In this document: one piece after another, positions 53,757-61,696 of the stretch
Layout of the letters: every line of letters begins with the position of its first letter
Position numbering within the stretch: the first letter of the stretch is position 1
Origin: Terriglobia bacterium
Lineage (GTDB): Bacteria > Acidobacteriota > Terriglobia > Terriglobales > Acidobacteriaceae
Length of the DNA stretch: 64,000 bases
Assembly: GCA_020073385.1 (NCBI GenBank)
Contig: JAIQFH010000022.1
Location: 1-64,000 of the forward strand
Direction: 5' to 3'
Program-made: the position numbers and the translations under genes
Notes under the pieces: model-generated
What the model was told of the DNA's origin: nothing
Seen by the model: the letters and a program-made list of their open reading frames with translations, nothing else
The model's database searches: none

Positions 53757-53802
53757 TGGTGGGAAGTAGTTCAATTCAGCGGCAGGCGGGGCGAGAACAG
53801 GC

Positions 53803-54714
53803 ATGAGCACATCCGGAGCGGCACCCGCTCCCATACTCACCGATGCGGAGCTGAAGCTGTTGCAGGCACTCATTTACCAGGAGTGCGGCATGGCCTTCGA
53901 CGAACGCCGCACGCATTTTCTTCAGGACCGGCTCTTGCGCCGGCTAAGGGAGTGCCGCGCCGACTCGTTCTATGCCTACTATCGCCTGCTGATCAGCCAG
54001 CAAGGCAAGGAAGAACTCGCCAAGCTGCTGGAGAACCTCACCGTCAACGAAACCAGCTTTTTCCGCCACAAAGCGCAACTCGATCTGTTTCAGAAGACCA
54101 TCCTCGAAGAGCTGCTGAAGCACAAAAGTGCGCGCCGGGAGTACTCGATCCGCATATGGAGCGCGGGCTGCTCCACCGGACAGGAAGCGTACACCCTAGC
54201 CATGCTGGTCACCGACGCGCTGGCCTACTACTACCTGCGCAATCCGCTGCCAATCGACATGCCTTTGCCCAAGCCGCTCGTGCCTCCGCCGTGGCGCGTC
54301 GAGATCCTGGCCAGCGATATCAGCTACTCCGTATTGCGGCACGGGCAGGAGGGCGCCTATAGCGAGCATCAGATGTCGACCGTCGACTACGGTTACCGAC
54401 TGCGCTATTTCGACAAGGTGTCCGATCGCTACGCAATCAAGAAGGCGCTGAAGGAGATGGTGCACTTCGACTTTCATAACCTGAAAACCGAGTACCTTCC
54501 CCAGCGCAATGATGTGATCTTCTGCCGCAACGTGATGATGTACTTCGATGAGGCCGAACAGAAGCGGTTGATCGAGAAGTTTTACCGCTGCTTGAATCCG
54601 AACGGCTATCTCTTTGTGGGCCATGCCGAGAGCCTGCTGGGCCTGACCCACAAGTTTCAGATGGTGCACAAGGATAGCGGAACGGCCTATCAGCGGCTCG
54701 AGGTGAAAGAGTAA
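53803..54714 (+). CDS. cheR: Chemotaxis protein methyltransferase CheR
   Basis: The 303-residue cytosolic enzyme methylates glutamates on chemoreceptors with SAM to adapt signalling. The N-terminal helical domain contains MAFDERRTHFLQDRLLRRL and NLTVNETSFFRHKAQLDLF. The SAM motif is IWSAGCSTGQEAYTLAML, and the catalytic-loop motif is DVIFCRNVMMYFDEAEQKRL, as in typical CheR and unlike the altered CheR-like protein at 39730-40794. It ends with GHAESLLGLTHKFQMVHKDS. It overlaps no gene and lies two bases before cheA. Confidence 0.95.
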   Translation: MSTSGAAPAPILTDAELKLLQALIYQECGMAFDERRTHFLQDRLLRRLRECRADSFYAYYRLLISQQGKEELAKLLENLTVNETSFFRHKAQLDLFQKTILEELLKHKSARREYSIRIWSAGCSTGQEAYTLAMLVTDALAYYYLRNPLPIDMPLPKPLVPPPWRVEILASDISYSVLRHGQEGAYSEHQMSTVDYGYRLRYFDKVSDRYAIKKALKEMVHFDFHNLKTEYLPQRNDVIFCRNVMMYFDEAEQKRLIEKFYRCLNPNGYLFVGHAESLLGLTHKFQMVHKDSGTAYQRLEVKE

Positions 54715-54716
54715 GC

Positions 54717-56921
54717 ATGACCAATTCCCCCGATGAGCGTGGCGCGGAACTTCGGGAGCTCTTTTATGAGACCTCGCAGGAGCTCGTCCAGGCGCTCAAT
54801 GAAGAAGCGTTGAAGCTGGAGAAGGATCCCGGCGACGAAGAGATCGTGCGCTCAATCCGGCGGACGGTGCATACGTTGAAAGGGGATTCGGCCGCCTGCG
54901 GCCTGCGAGAATTGAGCGAACTGGCGCATCAGTTCGAAGATGCGCTTTCGCTGGAAAGTGCAGCTTCGCATGCGGCCGTCGCCGAAATCGCCTTCGCTAC
55001 CGCCGACATTTTCTCCGAAATGATCGCGGCCTATCACAGTGGCACGAAGCTCCCTGCGACCAAGACTTTGAGCAAGAAGATTCAGGAGCTGACCGCAGCG
55101 CCGAAGAACGGCAAGACGCGGGGCAAAAAGACAGCCGGCAAGACGGCGAAGAGTAAAGAGCCTGCAGAGAAAGCCTCTCTCGGCAAGTCGTCGAGCAAAG
55201 CCGCCGACCAGTGGACCGAATACGAGAGACTCGCGATGTCTAAGGCGCAAGCCTCCGGTCAGGATGTGCTGCACGTAGTCACCAAAATTGATCCGCACTG
55301 CGCCATGCCGATCGCGGGACGGCAACTGGTTCACAACGCGATCGGTACCATGGGCCCGGTGATTGCCGTTCGTCCTGATGCCAAGTCTCCGGCGGCAGCG
55401 AAATTCATCGAATTCGTGGTGGCTACGGTACAAACCCCGGAGCAGATCGCGGCCAAATGTAAGATTCCGACCATCGTCGAAGAAGTGACGGTCGAGGTAT
55501 TGCTGCGTGCCAGTGCCGCGCCGCAGCCCGCCGCGCTGGAAGCTTCGACAGAGATCAACGAACCGGATACGCCAGCGGCAAGCGATACGGCGGCACCTGA
55601 GCAGTCCGCTGTTGCCACGCTGCCCGCCGGGTCCGTTCCCATGCAGCAGGAAAACCTGCTGCGGGTCGAGGCTGGCCGGATCGACAACGTCCTCAACCTG
55701 GTGGGCGAGTTGATTATCGGCAAGTCGATGCTGCAGCAGGCGTTGAACGAATTCTCCAAGCGCTTTCCCAAAGAGGCCCTGCGCGGAAAATTCGCCGATG
55801 CCATGGCCTTCCAGGCCCGCGTGCTCAATGACCTGCAACGTTCGGTCATGAAGATACGCATGGTGCCCGTCGATCAACTCTTCCGGCGCTTCCCGCGCAT
55901 GGTGCGCGACGTGGCACGCCAATGCGGGCGTGAAGTGGAGCTGTCGGTCAGCGGACAGGACACCGATCTCGACAAAGGAATTCTGGACGCCATCGCCGAG
56001 CCTCTCACACATCTAGTCCGCAATGCGATCAGTCACGGCATCGAGTCTCCTGAGGAACGGCGAAAGCTCGGCAAGCCTGGGCAAGGCATCGTACGTCTCA
56101 ACGCTTACCACCAGGGCAACCAGGTCATCGTCGAAGTCACCGACGACGGGCGCGGCATCGACGTCGCCAAAATCCGTACCAAGGCGTTCGAACTCGGCCT
56201 CACGACGCCGGAAGAAGCCTCCAAAATGAGCGAACTGGAGGCTCTGAACTTCATCTTCCGCCCCGGCTTCTCGACCGCGGAGCAGGTCACCGAGGTCTCG
56301 GGACGCGGCGTCGGCATGGATGTGGTCCAGAGCGTCCTGCACCGTCTGAAGGCCTCGATCAGCGTCGACACCCGCCTCGGGCAAGGGACAACGTTCCGCC
56401 TGAAGCTGCCTTTGACTCTCGCCATCATCAAGGCGCTGCTGTTCTGGGTCGAGCAGCGGCTGTACGCAATCCCGCTGAACGCGGTTCTCGAAATCGCCCG
56501 TACCTTCGAAGCGGAAGTTCATCAGGTCGATAACTACGAAGTACTGCAACTGCGCAACCAGGTGTTGCCCCTGCTCCGCTTGGGACGCCCGGCGCCGGAG
56601 CGAGATGTCAAAACCAAGCTTTTTGTGCTCATCATCACCGTCAGCGAAAAGAAATACGGCCTGATTGTCGACGGGCTCGAAGGCGAAGAAGAGCTGGTCA
56701 TCAAAGCCCTGGACGATCAGACATTCTCGACCGATCTGGTCTCAGGCGCTTCGATCCTGGGAGACGGCCGGGTCGTCCTGATACTGAATCTGCCCGCTGT
56801 GGTAGAACACGTGGCCCGCTTACGGCCACAGGAGATGGGACACGCGAATTCCGGCCTGTTGTTGACGCACACCGATCGCATGCGTCTGGCGCTTACTCCG
56901 GAAGTCGGAGGCCAGGTATGA
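54717..56921 (+). CDS. cheA: Chemotaxis histidine kinase CheA
   Basis: The 734-residue cytosolic kinase passes phosphate to CheY and CheB in response to the receptor. Domains are Hpt/P1 (residues about 1-110, phospho-His52 in VHTLKGDSAACGL), a Lys/Ala-rich linker (about 125-160), a P2-like region (about 165-275), P3 dimerisation (about 310-390, RVEAGRIDNVLNLVGELII), a HATPase P4 (LVRNAISHGIESPEERRKLG, VTDDGRGIDVAKI, SGRGVGMDVV), and a CheW-like P5 (about 590-720). The P1-P2 linker is unusually basic. It starts two bases after cheR and overlaps cheB by four bases (ATGA). Confidence 0.96.
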   Translation: MTNSPDERGAELRELFYETSQELVQALNEEALKLEKDPGDEEIVRSIRRTVHTLKGDSAACGLRELSELAHQFEDALSLESAASHAAVAEIAFATADIFSEMIAAYHSGTKLPATKTLSKKIQELTAAPKNGKTRGKKTAGKTAKSKEPAEKASLGKSSSKAADQWTEYERLAMSKAQASGQDVLHVVTKIDPHCAMPIAGRQLVHNAIGTMGPVIAVRPDAKSPAAAKFIEFVVATVQTPEQIAAKCKIPTIVEEVTVEVLLRASAAPQPAALEASTEINEPDTPAASDTAAPEQSAVATLPAGSVPMQQENLLRVEAGRIDNVLNLVGELIIGKSMLQQALNEFSKRFPKEALRGKFADAMAFQARVLNDLQRSVMKIRMVPVDQLFRRFPRMVRDVARQCGREVELSVSGQDTDLDKGILDAIAEPLTHLVRNAISHGIESPEERRKLGKPGQGIVRLNAYHQGNQVIVEVTDDGRGIDVAKIRTKAFELGLTTPEEASKMSELEALNFIFRPGFSTAEQVTEVSGRGVGMDVVQSVLHRLKASISVDTRLGQGTTFRLKLPLTLAIIKALLFWVEQRLYAIPLNAVLEIARTFEAEVHQVDNYEVLQLRNQVLPLLRLGRPAPERDVKTKLFVLIITVSEKKYGLIVDGLEGEEELVIKALDDQTFSTDLVSGASILGDGRVVLILNLPAVVEHVARLRPQEMGHANSGLLLTHTDRMRLALTPEVGGQV

Positions 56922-57997
56922 AGCAGGTACGGGTGCTGGTGGTCGACGATTCGGCGCTCATGCGCAAGCTGATCCCGCAGATGCTCGCCGTTGACGAGGC
57001 CATTAACGTCGTGGGAACCGCCATGGATGGCTCTTTCTGCCTGAAGAAGATCGAGGAACTCAAGCCCAACGTCGTAACCCTCGACCTCGAAATGCCTGGC
57101 ATGAACGGCATCGACACGCTGAAAGAGATCATGCGGCACAATCCGGTTCCCGTCATCGTGTTCAGCTCGCACAGCACCGAAGGCGCAAGCGTCACCATGA
57201 AAGCGCTGGGGTTGGGAGCATTCGATTTCGTCACCAAGCCCAAGGATGCATCCGCGCATATGGCGGAGACCGCGCGGGAGTTGATCGCCAAGGTCAAGGC
57301 TGCCGCAGACTGCAAGCTGAAACCGCGCATGATAGCGGGATTGCCGTCGAAGCCGGAGAAGCCCCCTGCCCCGGTGGGATCCCCAAACAAGATTGTTGCC
57401 ATCGGCGTTTCGACCGGAGGCCCACAGGCTCTGGAGTATGTGCTGTCGACGCTGCCCGGAGACTTCGCCGGAGCCATCACTGTGGTGCAGCACATGCCCG
57501 ATGGTTTTACCGACATGTTCGCGCGGCGGCTTGACGAAGTCTGCCCTCTGCGCGTGAAAGAGGCGCAGTCGGGCGATATTCTTCTTCCCGGCCGGGTGCT
57601 GATCTGCCCCGGAAACCGCCACATGAAGGTCAAGCGACTGCCGCTCGGCGACATCGCGGTGCTTAGCGATGAGCCCCGGGTCAACGGGCATCGGCCCAGC
57701 GTGGATGTCCTTCTCAGGAGCGTCGCCGAAGAGTTCCGCACCAATGCTGTGGGGGTGCTCATGACGGGCATGGGCGACGACGGGGCGGAAGGATTGGGCG
57801 CAATCAAGAAAGAAGGCGGCATGACCATCGCGCAGAGCGAGGAATCCTGTGTGGTTTATGGCATGCCCAAGGCGGCAATCGAGCGTGGCTATGCCATTCG
57901 CGTGGTCGGGCTCGACATCATGGGAGCGACGCTGCAGGCCCTTTGTGGACGCGGCGAAGTCGGTCCCGCAGGACGCGCTGTGCGCGCCGGAAGCTGA
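56918..57997 (+). CDS. cheB: Chemotaxis methylesterase CheB
   Basis: The 359-residue cytosolic enzyme removes methyl groups from chemoreceptors. The receiver domain (residues 1-130) has Asp56 in VVTLDLEMPGMNGIDTL and conserved KPKD. The C-terminal esterase domain has the catalytic Ser in IGVSTGGPQALEYV, the His in VVQHMPDGFTDMFA and the Asp in LMTGMGDDGAEGL. All are intact. It overlaps cheA by four bases (ATGA), so the two are translationally coupled, and precedes the cheY gene by about 80 bases. Confidence 0.95.
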   Translation: MKQVRVLVVDDSALMRKLIPQMLAVDEAINVVGTAMDGSFCLKKIEELKPNVVTLDLEMPGMNGIDTLKEIMRHNPVPVIVFSSHSTEGASVTMKALGLGAFDFVTKPKDASAHMAETARELIAKVKAAADCKLKPRMIAGLPSKPEKPPAPVGSPNKIVAIGVSTGGPQALEYVLSTLPGDFAGAITVVQHMPDGFTDMFARRLDEVCPLRVKEAQSGDILLPGRVLICPGNRHMKVKRLPLGDIAVLSDEPRVNGHRPSVDVLLRSVAEEFRTNAVGVLMTGMGDDGAEGLGAIKKEGGMTIAQSEESCVVYGMPKAAIERGYAIRVVGLDIMGATLQALCGRGEVGPAGRAVRAGS

Positions 57998-58080
57998 GAT
58001 CGGGCACGAAAAGCTGATGACCAGGGTCATCTGGTTACGGCCAACGGCCCATGATATGCAGTAGTAAGGGGGAGGTCTGT

Positions 58081-58521
58081 ATGGAGCAGTTCGCAGCTGT
58101 AAAGCGCAGCAAAGACGGGCAGCCGGTCCGGTACCTGATCGTGGACGACTCCGTGTTTGCCCGTAAGAATCTGGCCCGCATGATCGAAACGTTCGGCGGG
58201 CAGGTGGCGGCCGAAGCCGGCGACGGCTTGACCGCGATCAGCGAGTTCGACCGCACGCATCCTGACATCGTGCTCATGGATATCACCATGCCGCAGATGG
58301 AAGGGATCGAGGCAGCCGAACGGATCGTCCAGCAGCATCCGGAAGCGCGCATCGTGATGGTTTCCTCGGTCGGATACCAGGAAAACATTGTCGCTGCGTT
58401 GCAGCGGGGCGCGCGTCATTTCGTGCAGAAACCCGTGAAGCCGGAAGTGCTCTACGAAGTGATCAAGTACGTGCTCGGCGAAGATGGCGCAGTAAGCAAC
58501 GCCGCAGGAGCGGGAGCCTAA
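58081..58521 (+). CDS. Chemotaxis response regulator CheY-like
   Basis: The 146-residue single receiver starts at ATG 58081, chosen because GGGAGG lies eight bases upstream. The frame extends to 58051 without support. The acidic pair is in LIVDDSVFARKN, phospho-Asp67 in IVLMDITMPQMEG, the Ser/Thr switch in MVSSVGYQENI and the Lys in VQKPVKPEVL. It receives phosphate from CheA and signals to an output, which is not identifiable because no flagellar or pilus motor gene is in the window. It lies four bases before cheX, whose product dephosphorylates CheY. Confidence 0.92.
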   Translation: MEQFAAVKRSKDGQPVRYLIVDDSVFARKNLARMIETFGGQVAAEAGDGLTAISEFDRTHPDIVLMDITMPQMEGIEAAERIVQQHPEARIVMVSSVGYQENIVAALQRGARHFVQKPVKPEVLYEVIKYVLGEDGAVSNAAGAGA

Positions 58522-58525
58522 TTCG

Positions 58526-59023
58526 ATGAAGATGGAACTGATCCAGCCCTTCATCAATGCGGCTGACGCCGTGTTGTCGCAAGGCCTGCAGGGATCGACC
58601 AAGGTGGGCAACCTCACCATGGAAGAGGAAGCCTATCGCCGTAAAGGCGTGGCGGGCATGATTGCCTTGACGGGCGACATCGAGGGCCGCATTATCCTCG
58701 ATCTCGAGCCGCAGACCGCTGTGCGCGTGGCCAGCCATTACGCTGGCACGGACCTCCCCGAATCCGACGCGCTCATCAAGGAAACTATCTTCGAGCTAGC
58801 GAACCAGGTCGTGGGCAATGCCATCTCGGCGCTTAACGATCAGGGATTCCATTTCCGCGTTCATCCACCACTGCTGCTCACGGCCGATCAGGGCGACAAG
58901 ACCAGCGAAGACACCGAGGCACTGATGATCTTGTTCGAGACCTCCCTGGGCAACGTCTTCATGAATGTAGCGTTGCGCTACAACAAGAAGCGCATGGCTG
59001 ACCATGCGACGGCGAGGGCTTAG
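58526..59023 (+). CDS. cheX: CheX-type CheY-P phosphatase
   Basis: The 165-residue cytosolic protein belongs to the CheC/CheX/FliY phosphatase family, which removes phosphate from CheY-P. The N-terminal motif is MELIQPFINAADAVLSQGLQ. The conserved ExxxN phosphatase motif is in ETIFELANQVVGNAISAL. There is a single such motif, as in CheX, rather than the two of CheC. It ends the operon, four bases after the cheY gene. Its presence in place of CheZ fits non-proteobacterial chemosensory systems. Confidence 0.9.
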   Translation: MKMELIQPFINAADAVLSQGLQGSTKVGNLTMEEEAYRRKGVAGMIALTGDIEGRIILDLEPQTAVRVASHYAGTDLPESDALIKETIFELANQVVGNAISALNDQGFHFRVHPPLLLTADQGDKTSEDTEALMILFETSLGNVFMNVALRYNKKRMADHATARA

Positions 59024-59424
59024 AGCCAGTACCCAGTTGCCAGTCCTCATAACGGTTCGCTGTCATATGTGGCGGGCCGCTTCTTGTCTGCGCTTTCCTT
59101 TGCGCTTTTTGGGAAAACCGTGAATTTCGGGGTACCCCTCCCCCCTCCCGGTCTATTGGAAATCATCGGCTTAGAGGGAAATCTCGAAGTAATCTATGGG
59201 GCTCAATCACTTGGGGGCAAAATCTTGAGCCGCAGGGACTTAGGTCCCGTTGACCGAGGCCTGCTTACACCGCTTTCGCTTTGGCTATGATCTGCTCTAT
59301 GGATTCTGGGCGCAAGGGCAGGTGTTACGTGGGGCTGTGATTTCTCTCACTGGCGACTTAGAAACTGGTGCACTCCCCCGATTTGTCTAGATGTGTCCAG
59401 TCTAGATGTGAAAGGAGGGTGGGG
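59024..59424. other. Spacer with decayed repeats after the chemosensory operon
   Basis: No gene is seen. GGGGTACCCCTCCCCCCTCC at about 59128-59147 and a GC-poorer run (GGGCAAAATCTTGAGCC, near 59215) resemble a decayed intergenic repeat. GTCTAGATGTG occurs twice within 59387-59411. ACTGGTGCACTCCCCC near 59364 partly matches, in reverse, ACTGGTGGAGTGCACCCC near 60675 on the other side of the next gene. Confidence 0.35.
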
Positions 59425-60531
59425 TCAGACCTTCTTGTTTGGAGGCAGGTTCTTCAGTTCGTTCGACAACTGGTTTTCAAGGTGCTTGATGCTCTGGTAA
59501 CGGAGGCATCGCTGGCCGTGCACGTCAAAGCGAAGTTCGTCGGACTTGTTGATAACTAGTACGGTGGGACGGGCTTTGCCCCAAGCGTATCCCACTTCCA
59601 GGTAGACGTTGGGATTCGCGCCGGTCAGGTCGGCGATAACCAGCTCTGCGTTTTCGATACGAGACCTCACTTGGTCGAGAATATCGCCGGTGAAGGCTTC
59701 CTGATCAACCCGCTCACAGATGTAGCCAAGCTGGCGAACCGGATTTTGTATGCCGAAGTAGAACACGTCTTCCATCTCGGAAGAAAATGGCATGGCGACG
59801 AAAACTTTAGGTTTCTTCTCAACCTGACCAGCGGATTCGAGAGTCGAGACTGTGGTCTCTATTGATGTGCCGCGCTTCTGTTTTGCAATCGTGTTGAACG
59901 CTAGCTGCTCGACCTCCGGATACTTCCCACGCCTCGAGCCACGGCCCCCGGCAACCCGCGGTACTCCCTTCTGCGGCTTGGGTAACCGCGGACTCGGCGA
60001 TTTTATCGGCTTGAGCGCCAGTTGACCAAGCGCTGCGCGAAGACGCGTAACCCGATTGACGTCGCGCTCGACGATGAGTACACGGTTCAGCCTCTTAGGT
60101 GCCTTGCCCGCATTGAGCGAACCGAGGATCCCTCTGAATTCGGAGTGAAGGGCCTCAATTTCGTCCAGTCCGTATCCAGCGCCATGAAGCGTAATCGCAA
60201 TGCGCTCCGCCTCAGGACGGTCTTGTTCTACTATCGACAGTGCCCGTCGGGCAAAATCTTCGATTTCTGTATAGCCAAAGTCACCCAGTGACGATACTCC
60301 GACAAACAGAACACTCGAACTCGGTAACAAACCCTCAGTATCAACCCAGACGTGTGATCCGGGCGTGGGCTTCAGCTTGTTAAGCGCGACCACACCTCGC
60401 TCGACCAGAAGCGATGAAACCGCATCATCCACACCGTGGTAGGCCTGGGCATACTTGAGGACGAGGACGTCGGCGGGGAATTCCAGGACATCACCCTGAA
60501 CGATTTCGATATTAAACCGTGGATTCTTCAT
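59425..60531 (-). CDS. Macro-like domain fused to nucleoside 2-deoxyribosyltransferase-like domain
   Basis: The 368-residue soluble protein has two recognisable domains. Residues 7-158 resemble a Macro or LAP-N-type fold: IEIVQGDVLEFPADVLVLKY, VLFVGVSSLGDFGYTEIEDF and the loop LHGAGYGLDEIEALHSEF, which takes the place of the ADP-ribose loop. A basic Pro-rich linker (172-238) follows. Residues 241-362 match nucleoside 2-deoxyribosyltransferase-like proteins: KVFVAMPFSSEMEDVFYFGI, AELVIADLTGANPN and VYLEVGYAWGKARPTVLVIN, with Asp301 and the likely nucleophile Glu312. Both folds bind nucleotide-derived ligands, and their fusion suggests NAD- or nucleotide-based signalling in conflict with phage or other cells. 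Activity is an inference. The gene is solitary. Confidence 0.7.
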   Translation of the reverse strand: MKNPRFNIEIVQGDVLEFPADVLVLKYAQAYHGVDDAVSSLLVERGVVALNKLKPTPGSHVWVDTEGLLPSSSVLFVGVSSLGDFGYTEIEDFARRALSIVEQDRPEAERIAITLHGAGYGLDEIEALHSEFRGILGSLNAGKAPKRLNRVLIVERDVNRVTRLRAALGQLALKPIKSPSPRLPKPQKGVPRVAGGRGSRRGKYPEVEQLAFNTIAKQKRGTSIETTVSTLESAGQVEKKPKVFVAMPFSSEMEDVFYFGIQNPVRQLGYICERVDQEAFTGDILDQVRSRIENAELVIADLTGANPNVYLEVGYAWGKARPTVLVINKSDELRFDVHGQRCLRYQSIKHLENQLSNELKNLPPNKKV

Positions 60532-60801
60532 CAGGGGTCGATGTTACCACCCTTGTGAGGCTTTCCCGTCTGTGCGAGATCGTGTAACAAAACGCAAGAT
60601 TTTTGGGTCGTCATTCCCAGATTGGGAGAGAAAAGTTGGTGCAGGTGCCGTCGAGTCAGGGGTGCACTCCACCAGTCTGTCTCCATATTCCCGTCCCCAT
60701 ATTCCCATATTCCAACAATGCCGACTGGTGCACCGTGTTCCTCCGGGTCTGGGCTTGCGTGCCAGTTTGTTGTATTTGGACGGCGGTGTCCGTGATCGCG
60801 C

Positions 60802-61081
60802 TCACGCCTTTGGGTCGTCGGTGGTGTCGATGGCTAGCGGGATCCACTCGAGCTTTACGGCGGCGGCGATGAGCGGCTTCGTTCGTGGGCAGGTTGTAGC
60901 GGTCGCGCATGCGGTGGAGGGCGGCGGTGATGGTGCGCGGCGAGGTGTCGAGGTGGCGTGCGGCGTCCTGCGGTGTCCAGACTTCGGCGACGGAGACGAG
61001 GATCTCACGCTCCTTGGCGGAAGGATTCGGTTGGCGCTGGTGGATCGGGAGGCGAGCGGGCCTCATGCGGGCTGGCCCCAT
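60802..61081 (-). pseudogene. Frameshifted small LuxR-type HTH protein
   Basis: The frame from 61081 encodes a LuxR-like helix-turn-helix (PSAKEREILVSVAEVWTPQD, SPRTITAALHRMRDRYNLPT) and then switches to a low-complexity Arg/His stretch. The expected continuation, LIAAAVKLEWIPLAIDTTDD, is in the neighbouring frame and ends at 60802. Removing one G near 60870-60873 restores a roughly 93-residue protein with a normal fourth helix. The upstream start could be at 61081 or 61066. The shift is real in this assembly but could be a sequencing error. An intact version would be a single-HTH regulator. It is upstream of the Macro-NDT gene on the same strand, 270 bases away, with no clear functional link. 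Confidence 0.7.
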
Positions 61082-61274
61082 TTTGGAAGGCAGGAATCAG
61101 GAAGAGGGCTAGCGCCCACTCAAGCCAAAACCGGGCTTGAATGGGGCACCCGACATTCAATGGGGTGGTCGCGTATTTCTACTCCAAGACAAATTCTTTT
61201 GTTTTTTCGCTAGCAGGATTTGCCAAAAATTCATTTGCCAGCGACACTCGGCGGGTTCTATTCTCGACGGCTGC

Positions 61275-61650
61275 CTAGCAGCGTGCTGAAAAACTTGCTC
61301 TCATGCCGGCAATTTATCCCAGCGGCTGAACGGGCCGCTGAAAAAATCGTTTCTCGTGCGAAATGAGGGCCACTGGGGCTGAAGCCCACGCCGATTTAAA
61401 GGACTCACGCGGCCCTGAAGGGCCGCTCTTCCACGGCGGCGCGAACAGTTCCGATTTTTACGGCGGCGCGGACAGTTCCGATTTTTCAGCGGCTGAAGCC
61501 GCGACTGATTGTGAAGCACTTACGGTGCGGCTGAAAGGCGCACCCTTTCAAATCGGAGATGCTGAATTCAAATTGCAGATGCGGAATTCAAATCGCAGAT
61601 GCTCAATTCAACTCGGAGATGCTGAATCGAGTTTTTCAGCGGCCTGCTGG
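61275..61650. repeat. MITE-like element, long copy
   Basis: CTAGCAGCGTGCTGAAAAACTTG (61275) and, read in reverse from 61650, CCAGCAGGCCGCTGAAAAACT form terminal inverted repeats that match 17-18 of 21 positions. The interior contains a GCGGCCCTGAAGGGCCGC hairpin and GGGGCTGAAGCCCA, both seen inverted in the short copy at 2376-2523, plus two copies of a 24-base unit (GGCGGCGCG-ACAGTTCCGATTTTT) at 61436-61487. It lacks coding capacity. It ends 46 bases before the receptor gene, so it may carry or disrupt its promoter. Confidence 0.65.
61554..61627. repeat. 20-bp tandem repeat, 3.7 copies
   Basis: Units 61554-61573, 61574-61593, 61594-61613 and partial 61614-61627 follow the pattern (C/T)G(G/C)AGATGC(T/G)(G/C)AATTCAA(A/C)T. 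They lie inside the MITE-like element upstream of the receptor gene. The unit length is close to two DNA turns, which would place any bound protein on one face. Confidence 0.8.
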
Positions 61651-61696
61651 AGTAGCCGTCCGCACCAATTCACTTTATGTCATATCTGGAGAAGAG

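Noticed and set aside
56717-58030. 437-codon reverse frame
   Set aside because: It is antisense to cheA and cheB, both with intact catalytic motifs. It is an artefact of GC-rich codon use.
59364-60680. Terminal inverted repeats around the Macro-NDT gene (ACTGGTG...)
   Set aside because: Only ACTGGTG and a loosely similar GTGCACCCC match, too little to claim an element.
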